From: an uncultured Coriobacteriaceae bacterium
GTDB taxonomy: Bacteria; Actinomycetota; Coriobacteriia; Coriobacteriales; Eggerthellaceae
Direction of reading: 5' to 3'
Length of the DNA: 12,035 bases
Assembly (NCBI GenBank): GCA_900554945.1
Contig: USJN01000018.1
Coordinates: 1 to 12,035 of the forward strand
Of this stretch, positions 7,886 through 12,035 are shown piece after piece. The notes beneath the pieces were generated by a model. It had not been told where the DNA came from. It did not search any database and was given only the letters and a program-made list of their open reading frames with translations. The stretch's first letter is position 1, and each line of letters starts with the position of its first letter. Both the position numbers and the translations under genes were made by a program.

Positions 7886-7905
7886 CGCGGCCTCACGGGG
7901 CCGCG
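7886..7905 (-). promoter_or_regulatory. clpP leader hairpin
   Basis: CGCGGCC (7886-7892) and GGCCGCG (7899-7905) form a perfect 7-bp stem with a 6-base loop, 15 bases upstream of the GAGG ribosome site of clpP. On the minus strand it is followed by TCC and four T (7882-7879). It could act as a weak attenuator or protect the 5' end of the mRNA; the short T run makes efficient termination doubtful. Confidence 0.45.
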
Positions 7906-7924
7906 AAATTGCATTCTGCTTCAC

Positions 7925-7977
7925 ATGATGGAACAGCTTGCCGCTTCGCGCAAGGGGTCGCGAACACGCCGTTCACG
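7925..7977 (-). promoter_or_regulatory. Candidate clpPX promoter with overlapping dyads
   Basis: A minus-strand promoter TTGCGC (7953-7948), 17 bases, CATCAT (7930-7925) is plausible (3/6 and 4/6 matches) and would start near 7918. Its -35 lies within the inverted repeat TTCGCG-N8-CGCGAA (7945-7964). Further dyads overlap: CTTGC / GCAAG (7937-7941 with 7950-7954) and CGnGAAC-N5-GTTCnCG (7959-7977). Such density of symmetric elements over a -35 suggests an operator. Known actinobacterial clp regulators such as ClgR bind dyads with CGC/GCG half sites, but the spacing here differs from what I recall, so no regulator is named. Confidence 0.4.
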
Positions 7978-7985
7978 ATAAGCAT

Positions 7986-8018
7986 AAAACGGGGCCGACG
8001 CAGATGCATCGACCCCGT
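7986..8018 (-). terminator. Intrinsic terminator of tig
   Basis: On the minus strand a 13-bp stem (outer arm ACGGGG / CCCCGT, two G-T wobbles) with the tetraloop ATCT spans 8018-7989 and is followed by four T (7989-7986). It begins 32 bases after the tig stop. It should largely separate tig from clpP transcription. Confidence 0.88.
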
Positions 8019-8050
8019 TACGCAATCGGTTGAAGCTTGAGGGCGAGATG

Positions 8051-9457
8051 CTACGCCTCGGCGTCGGCAGCCTCTTCCTCTTTCTTGGCAGCCTTCTTGG
8101 AAGACTTCTTGGTAGCCTTCTTCTCTTCCTCGGCTTCCTCGGCGGGATCGTACTCGGTGACCTTGGCCTTCTCCATCACGTCGAGCACGGCATGGGAACG
8201 AAGCAGAGCCTCGCGGACCAGGTAGAGGCGACCGCCCTCACGCCATTCCTTCAGGAGAGCCTTCGGGTCCTTAGCACCGGACTTCTCGAACTCTTCGAGC
8301 ACTTCCTCGTCGGTGACCTTGAGCTCGAAATGCGCTGCCCACGCGTCGAGCGCCATGTCCTGCTTGGCGGTGTCGGCGGCCTGCTGCTTCACGTCAGCCT
8401 TGAACTGGTCGGCGGTGATGCCGTTCTGCTGGAGATACGCGTCGAAGCTAGCGCCCTGGTTCTGCAGCTGAGCGAAGAAGTCCTGCAGCAGCTTGGCCTC
8501 GGTCTGCTCCTGCACGGCGGCAGGGACCTCGACGTCGAGGCGCTTGGCGAGCTCGATGAGGCAGGCGCTTTCCTTCATGCGCGGAAGAACGTCTTCCTTC
8601 TGCTCCTTGATGCTGTCGGCAACGCGCTCGCGCAGGTCGGCGACATCCTCGAAGCCCAGCGTGTCCTTGACCCACTCGTCGGTGAGCTCGGGGAGAACCT
8701 GCTTTTTCACGGCGAGAACCTCGACCTCGAAGTTCACCGTCTTGGTCTTGCCCTCGAGGGAGGCCATGAGGGTCGCGTCCTTCGCGTCCTCGACATTGAC
8801 GGAGAAGCTCACGGTCTGGCCCTTCTTCAGGCCGATGACCTGCTCATCGAAGGCGGCCGGGAACATGCCGGAGCCCATGAGGCACAGACGGGACTCGCTC
8901 GACAGCGCGCTCACGTCTTCGCCGTTCTCGTCGGTCGCGGCGATCTTGAGGTCGGCGTAGGAGTCGGCCTTCACCTTGGTGTTGGCGTTAGCGTTCTCGA
9001 AATCATGGTAGTAGTCGCGCAGCGCCTCGATCTGCTGGTCGATCTCGGCCTCGGACGCGCCTTCGGCCGGGAGCTTCACTTCAACCGGCTCGTAATCGGA
9101 GAGTTCGCAGGTCGGCTTGCACTCGACCTCGAAGGAGAACTCGTAGGGCTTGCCACCCTCGACGAGCGCAGGCTCGCCGAACTCGGGCTCGCCGACGGGG
9201 TACAGATCGCAGCTGTCGATAGCGAGCGGGTAACAGCCGTTCACGATGTCATCGGTGACGCTGGCAGGCACAGCCTCGGCGCCGAGCGCGTTGTCGATGA
9301 TCGGACGGGGCGCCTTGCCCTTGCGGAATCCGGGGAAATTGTACTTATTCGCAAAGTCCTTGTAAGCCTTCTTGATGCGATTGTCGACTTCTTTGGCATC
9401 GACGGTGACGGTCACCTTGACCTTGTTGTCCTGCAATGCCTCTACTTTTGTTTCCAC
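8051..9457 (-). CDS. tig: Trigger factor, ribosome-associated chaperone
   Basis: Trigger factor docks at the ribosome exit tunnel through its N-terminal domain and shelters nascent chains. The 468-residue protein has the ribosome-binding signature GFRKGKAPRPIID (43-55), a central FKBP-like region (about 150-245), and a helical C-terminal chaperone domain (about 255-435). The tail after about 440 is almost only Lys, Glu and Ala. The central domain keeps the fold landmarks LMGSGMFPAAFDEQVIGLKKGQ-like region but lacks the usual DGxxFEGG-type active-site segment, so prolyl isomerase activity may be weak or absent. The start is a GTG with GGAGG seven bases upstream. It is encoded upstream of clpP-clpX in the same direction, the common bacterial order, with a strong terminator in between. 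Confidence 0.96.
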   Translation of the reverse strand: METKVEALQDNKVKVTVTVDAKEVDNRIKKAYKDFANKYNFPGFRKGKAPRPIIDNALGAEAVPASVTDDIVNGCYPLAIDSCDLYPVGEPEFGEPALVEGGKPYEFSFEVECKPTCELSDYEPVEVKLPAEGASEAEIDQQIEALRDYYHDFENANANTKVKADSYADLKIAATDENGEDVSALSSESRLCLMGSGMFPAAFDEQVIGLKKGQTVSFSVNVEDAKDATLMASLEGKTKTVNFEVEVLAVKKQVLPELTDEWVKDTLGFEDVADLRERVADSIKEQKEDVLPRMKESACLIELAKRLDVEVPAAVQEQTEAKLLQDFFAQLQNQGASFDAYLQQNGITADQFKADVKQQAADTAKQDMALDAWAAHFELKVTDEEVLEEFEKSGAKDPKALLKEWREGGRLYLVREALLRSHAVLDVMEKAKVTEYDPAEEAEEEKKATKKSSKKAAKKEEEAADAEA

Positions 9458-9477
9458 TAACTTTCCTCCATCGTTCG

Positions 9478-9505
9478 CTTATCGCACGATTCGTGCAGCG
9501 CGCAA
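9478..9505 (-). promoter_or_regulatory. Possible second tig promoter with 13-bp dyad
   Basis: Minus strand TTGCGC (9505-9500), 16 bases, GATAAG (9483-9478), preceded by TGC, is a weak promoter candidate giving a very short leader. Its spacer contains the perfect dyad GCACGA-T-TCGTGC (9484-9496). The 9-mer TTATCGCAC here (9479-9487) is repeated at the main promoter (9568-9576). Confidence 0.3.
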
Positions 9506-9566
9506 TCGAATCTGGCCGAATCGGACAGCGCGGCCGTACATCGGCCCGAATGCGCACCAAGAAGGA

Positions 9567-9596
9567 ATTATCGCACATATGGCGAAGTTGTGCCAA
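9567..9596 (-). promoter_or_regulatory. Main tig promoter
   Basis: Minus strand TTGGCA (9596-9591), 18 bases, GATAAT (9572-9567), with TGC directly before the -10 (extended type). Predicted start near 9560 leaves a leader of about 100 bases, which contains a GGCCG-N5-CGGCC hairpin (9532-9546) and the 9484-9496 dyad. Confidence 0.6.
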
Positions 9597-9603
9597 CCAA
9601 ACA

Positions 9604-9631
9604 AAGACATCCACACGGAACGCCTTATACT
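9604..9631 (+). promoter_or_regulatory. Promoter of the DUF1847 gene
   Basis: AAGACA (9604-9609), 16 bases, TATACT (9626-9631) on the plus strand; matches are 4/6 and 5/6. Predicted start near 9638. Its -35 lies seven bases from the -35 of the divergent tig promoter, so the two promoters are back to back. Confidence 0.5.
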
Positions 9632-9682
9632 GAAGAGGAAGCGAACGGAACGAGAGCGAACCGAAAGGCGGCGCTAAGACCC

Positions 9683-10501
9683 ATGACATCTTGCTGCGGC
9701 ACCCAACAAAAAGCACAGGAAATCAGGCCGGAGCGCCCAAGCTGCGTCGATTGCAAGACGCTCGGCTGCGCTCACAACAACGGCCGCTACCCCTCCTTCT
9801 GCGAGACGCGCGGCATGACCGACGAGGAGGCAGCCCTGCTTCGCCACGACTACGAAGAGGACGCCGAGACCTACGAGTTCATGAAGGCGACGGCGGAGAC
9901 CACCGCCCGCGGCTTCTCAGAACAGCTCTGCCGCGCCGAGGAGACAATGGATTACGCGCGGCGCATGGGGTACAAGAAAATTGGCATCGCGTTTTGCGCG
10001 GGCGTCGCCGACGAAGCGCAGATCTTCGCGAAGATCCTGCGCATACACAACTACGAAGTGGTGGGCTACACCTGCAAGGTCGGCGCGCTCTCGAACGCGC
10101 AGATGGGGCTGAAGGAGAGCTGCTGCAACTTTGGGCTGGTCGCCTGCAACCCACTCACGCAGGTAAGGCGCCTCAACGCCGAGAAGACCGACCTCAACGT
10201 GCTCATGGGACTGTGCGTGGGGCACGACTCGTATTTCTACAAGCTCTCGGATGCGCCCGTGACCACGCTCATGACCAAAGATAAGGCCATGGTAAACAAT
10301 CCGGGGGCGGCACTTTGGGCCTCAACCACAAGTTCGCTTTGGAACCGCATGATGCGCCCCGACGAATCGTTCGCGGCGCGAGATGATGCGCAGGAGAAAA
10401 TGAGCGGGCCGAGGATTCGCAAGGACCCTCTCCATCAGGGAACAGACGCGCCGCGATGCGCTCGGGAACGGCCGAGCAATCGAGTTTCGGACAACCCTTG
10501 A
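9683..10501 (+). CDS. DUF1847 family Cys-rich (putative metal-binding) protein with anomalous C-terminal tail
   Basis: From the ATG at 9683 the protein has 272 residues. An N-terminal Cys cluster (C21, C24, C29, C40: PSCVDCKTLGCA...FC) is followed by GIAFCAGVADEAQIFAKILR (about 101-120), CKVGAL (131-136), a Cys pair at 147-148, CNPLTQ (155-160) and MGLCVGHDSYF (175-185), the pattern I know from DUF1847 proteins of anaerobes, whose function is not established; metal or Fe-S binding is inferred from the cysteines. Family similarity stops near residue 222 (position about 10348). The last 50 residues are Arg/Pro-rich, unlike the rest, and lie antisense to the LRR gene, so the native stop may have been lost. 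The frame is open back to a GTG at 9590, but that precedes the promoter. The ribosome site is weak (AAAGG, 14 bases off). Confidence 0.82.
   Translation: MTSCCGTQQKAQEIRPERPSCVDCKTLGCAHNNGRYPSFCETRGMTDEEAALLRHDYEEDAETYEFMKATAETTARGFSEQLCRAEETMDYARRMGYKKIGIAFCAGVADEAQIFAKILRIHNYEVVGYTCKVGALSNAQMGLKESCCNFGLVACNPLTQVRRLNAEKTDLNVLMGLCVGHDSYFYKLSDAPVTTLMTKDKAMVNNPGAALWASTTSSLWNRMMRPDESFAARDDAQEKMSGPRIRKDPLHQGTDAPRCARERPSNRVSDNP
10269..10501. other. Tail-to-tail overlap of two convergent genes
   Basis: The DUF1847 frame (+) stops at 10501 and the LRR frame (-) stops at 10269, so they overlap by 233 bases. The recognisable part of DUF1847 ends near 10348 and that of the LRR protein near 10425, leaving only about 76 bases (10349-10424) that neither family explains. 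No terminator with a T run lies here; only a GCGCC / GGCGC stem (10354-10379) and GCTCGG / CCGAGC-type dyad (10460-10477) are seen. Confidence 0.7.
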
Positions 10502-11078
10502 ACACGCCGTGCCCCACCTCGTCGATTTCCTCAGGAAAGACGACGTTGGAAAGCTCGGGGCAGCTTAAGAATGCCTCGTCACCGAGCGCCCGCAAAAGGC
10601 TGGGGAGCTCAACGCTTCGCAAGGCACGGCAGCCCGAAAAGGCGCGGCGCCCTATGGCCTCCACTGCATCGAGAGAGGGCACGGCCTCGAGCGCACGGCA
10701 GTTCGAAAACGCCTGGTCGCCGATTTCAACAAGCCCCTCCCCTCCCGAAACGCGCCGCAGCGCAAAGCAGCCTTTGAAGGCTCCCCTCGGCACGTCGCGC
10801 ACACTCGACGGCAGCACTATCTCCTCGAGCTTTTGGCAGTGCTCAAAGGCCGACGCCCCGAGAGACGAAAGGCTCTCTGGCAGCGAAACGCGCCGCAAGT
10901 TCAAGCACGCAGAGAACGCGTAGGCCCCGATTTCGCACACTCCCTCGGGCACGGCGACATCCTCAAGGTCGTCGCATCCGCGAAACGCCTCATCGCCGAT
11001 ACGGCGCACGCCAAGCGGGAAGGACACCTCGCGCGCGCCGTCGCTCTCATAGTGCTCTATCGCAATCCCAAAAGGCAT
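10269..11078 (-). CDS. BspA-type leucine-rich repeat protein, tail overlapping the DUF1847 gene
   Basis: From the ATG at 11078 the protein has 269 residues. Residues about 25-208 are eight tandem units of 23 residues with the pattern hxxIGxxAFxxCxxLxxVxLPxx; each has Cys at position 12 of the unit and an aromatic Phe at 9, the LRR_5/BspA (Treponema pallidum-type) repeat. There is no signal peptide, membrane helix or anchoring motif, so it is probably cytoplasmic or a fragment of a larger design; ligand is unknown. The last 51 residues lose the repeat and run antisense to the conserved end of DUF1847. An in-frame TTG at 11114 would overlap the radical SAM gene by 22 bases but has no ribosome site; the ATG lies 14 bases after the radical SAM stop, with AGGGA about 12 bases upstream. 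It is probably cotranscribed with the radical SAM gene. Confidence 0.75.
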   Translation of the reverse strand: MPFGIAIEHYESDGAREVSFPLGVRRIGDEAFRGCDDLEDVAVPEGVCEIGAYAFSACLNLRRVSLPESLSSLGASAFEHCQKLEEIVLPSSVRDVPRGAFKGCFALRRVSGGEGLVEIGDQAFSNCRALEAVPSLDAVEAIGRRAFSGCRALRSVELPSLLRALGDEAFLSCPELSNVVFPEEIDEVGHGVFKGCPKLDCSAVPERIAARLFPDGEGPCESSARSFSPAHHLAPRTIRRGASCGSKANLWLRPKVPPPDCLPWPYLWS

Positions 11079-11092
11079 CAGCTCTGCATTCC

Positions 11093-12035
11093 CTACGAGC
11101 GCTTGCCACAGCAACAGCCAGCGCCCGCCGAGGCGAGCGGATCGGGCATGACGTAGTCTTCGGGGTTACCCACCTTCCACCAGTTCTTACCGTCGGCGCG
11201 GAAGCGCGGGTCGGGGTCAGCAAGCCCCGGCTCGAATCCCGCCTCGCGGATGCGTGCGACGGCGTCCTCCACGGTGAAGCCGCGCCATTCGTCCTCATTG
11301 AACTCGGTATCGCGCGGGTTCGCGCCACGCTCAACGGTGCATCCGTTCGCACCCGAGTAAAGCGCCTCGGGGATGGCGGGGTGGCACCCCATGGAATGAA
11401 TGCGCGACCCGACAGCGATACGCACGGTGGCCAGGATTTGCAGCATGCGGGGCTTCGAGACCGGATCCACCCCTTCAAACGGCGTCCCGGGCACATTCAC
11501 GCGGAACATGACGCCCATACCGAAGGGGTTGAGCGACATGTTATAGAGCACCTTGTCGGCGATTTCCTCGTTGGTGTGCTCAATGCCGATGGGCTCTACG
11601 CACGTACCCCAGCGAAGCGGCGACTCCGCGATCGCGCGGATGGTCTGCTCGCGCAGCTTGGGGTCGAAGGGGGTGTCGATTCCCTCGCGCATGCGGCAGA
11701 CGTGGTAGGCGCTCGTAGCTCCCGCCTGATAGGCCGCCTCGGCCATCGCCGGCGTGAGCTCGCCAACGTTCAGGTTGATAAGATAGTCGCCCGGCACCTG
11801 CTCGCGGATATCGGCAAGCCACTCGGTAAGCACCTTCAGGTCGTAGAACTCGGTGGAGCGCAGCGTGAGCGTCGTGATGCCGGCCTCGACATAGGCGCGC
11901 GCCATCTCAATGACTTCCTCTTTGGTGTAGGTGATCTCATCGGTGATGAGGCCCCATTCGGTTCCGAACGAGCAGAACTTGCAGTTCATGTCGCAGCTGC
12001 ACATGTCGACCCCGATGGCGCCCGCGATGCCGCAC
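11093..12035 (-). CDS. Radical SAM protein (biotin synthase-like), N-terminus outside window
   Basis: The frame is open from the right edge to a TAG at 11093, giving 313 residues. It enters as CGIAGAIGVDM and then CSCDMNCKFCSFG, which holds the radical SAM CX3CX2C motif (C-DMN-C-KF-C) that binds the [4Fe-4S] cluster cleaving S-adenosylmethionine. The Met at 12004 is only four residues from the motif, so the real start must be further upstream, beyond the window. The TIM-barrel follows (EAGITTLTLRSTEF, DYLINLNVGELT, YHVCRMREGIDTP), then a BATS-like half (NPFGMGVMFRVNVPGTPFEG, IHSMGCHPAIPEALYSGANG), as in the BioB/HydE/PylB superfamily. The C-terminus ends GAGCCCGKRS, three adjacent cysteines. 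The substrate cannot be told from sequence. The LRR gene follows after 14 bases. Confidence 0.85.
   Translation of the reverse strand, partial: CGIAGAIGVDMCSCDMNCKFCSFGTEWGLITDEITYTKEEVIEMARAYVEAGITTLTLRSTEFYDLKVLTEWLADIREQVPGDYLINLNVGELTPAMAEAAYQAGATSAYHVCRMREGIDTPFDPKLREQTIRAIAESPLRWGTCVEPIGIEHTNEEIADKVLYNMSLNPFGMGVMFRVNVPGTPFEGVDPVSKPRMLQILATVRIAVGSRIHSMGCHPAIPEALYSGANGCTVERGANPRDTEFNEDEWRGFTVEDAVARIREAGFEPGLADPDPRFRADGKNWWKVGNPEDYVMPDPLASAGAGCCCGKRS

Noticed and set aside
7862..7924. 21-residue N-terminal extension of ClpP from a GTG
   Set aside because: No ribosome site, it lies at or before the predicted transcription start, and the ATG at 7861 has a good GAGG at six bases.
7962..7974. 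GAAC-N5-GTTC as a LexA (SOS) box
   Set aside because: The Gram-positive LexA box needs a 4-base spacer between GAAC and GTTC; here it is five, so I list it only as a dyad.
8030..9460. Plus-strand open frame of 476 residues opposite tig
   Set aside because: Antisense shadow of tig; the Leu/Gly/Val-rich sequence mirrors the Lys/Glu/Ala codons of the chaperone and covers its terminator and start.
9590..9682. 31-residue N-terminal extension of the DUF1847 protein from a GTG
   Set aside because: The GTG lies upstream of the best promoter, and the extension is polar and unlike the family N-terminus.
1..12035. CRISPR array, insertion sequence, prophage or tRNA gene
   Set aside because: No spaced identical repeats, transposase or integrase frames, or tRNA T-loop/anticodon patterns were seen on reading both strands by eye.

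Overview
The window is a compact, high-GC chromosomal segment, almost entirely on the minus strand and built mostly of housekeeping genes for protein targeting, folding, degradation and tRNA charging. The protein sequences (Ffh, ClpX, ClpP, trigger factor, ValRS), the GC-rich third positions, and the combination of a DUF1847 protein, a BspA-type leucine-rich-repeat protein, a radical SAM protein and a Cys-rich flavodoxin-fold reductase best fit an anaerobic actinobacterium of the class Coriobacteriia (Eggerthella/Slackia/Collinsella relatives). That assignment is inference from sequence feel, not from a search.

Layout, left to right. 1-381 (-): 5' part of an NAD(P)H-dependent FMN reductase-like protein cut by the window edge. 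630-2042 (-): ffh, the SRP GTPase, with a perfect TATAAT promoter. 2090-2342: non-coding stretch with an imperfect direct repeat. 2343-2379: strong terminator for the next gene. 2417-2989 (-): membrane protein with two helices and a double zinc ribbon, driven by an extended -10 promoter that lies at the end of valS. 3063-5741 (-): valS, whose true start is most likely an internal ATG. 5778-5818: strong hairpin between clpX and valS. 5832-7202 (-): clpX with a long linker. 7232-7861 (-): clpP, start corrected to an internal ATG, preceded by a region dense in dyads and a leader hairpin. 7986-8018: strong tig terminator. 8051-9457 (-): tig, GTG start. 9458-9682: divergent promoter region. 9683-10501 (+): DUF1847 protein, the only plus-strand gene. 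10269-11078 (-): BspA-type LRR protein overlapping the DUF1847 gene tail to tail by 233 bp. 11093-12035 (-): radical SAM protein cut by the right edge.

Functionally, tig, clpP and clpX form the well-known cluster for nascent-chain folding and ATP-dependent proteolysis; the terminator after tig and the regulatory-looking DNA before clpP suggest that clpPX is controlled separately from tig. valS follows clpX after a hairpin and may depend partly on read-through. ffh and the zinc-ribbon membrane protein each have their own promoters. The right end (radical SAM, LRR, DUF1847) is the accessory part, and the mutual 3' overlap there is the most unusual structural feature. I found no mobile element, CRISPR array, rRNA or tRNA, and no evidence of a new multi-gene system; the hunt findings are mostly regulatory DNA and family-level oddities.
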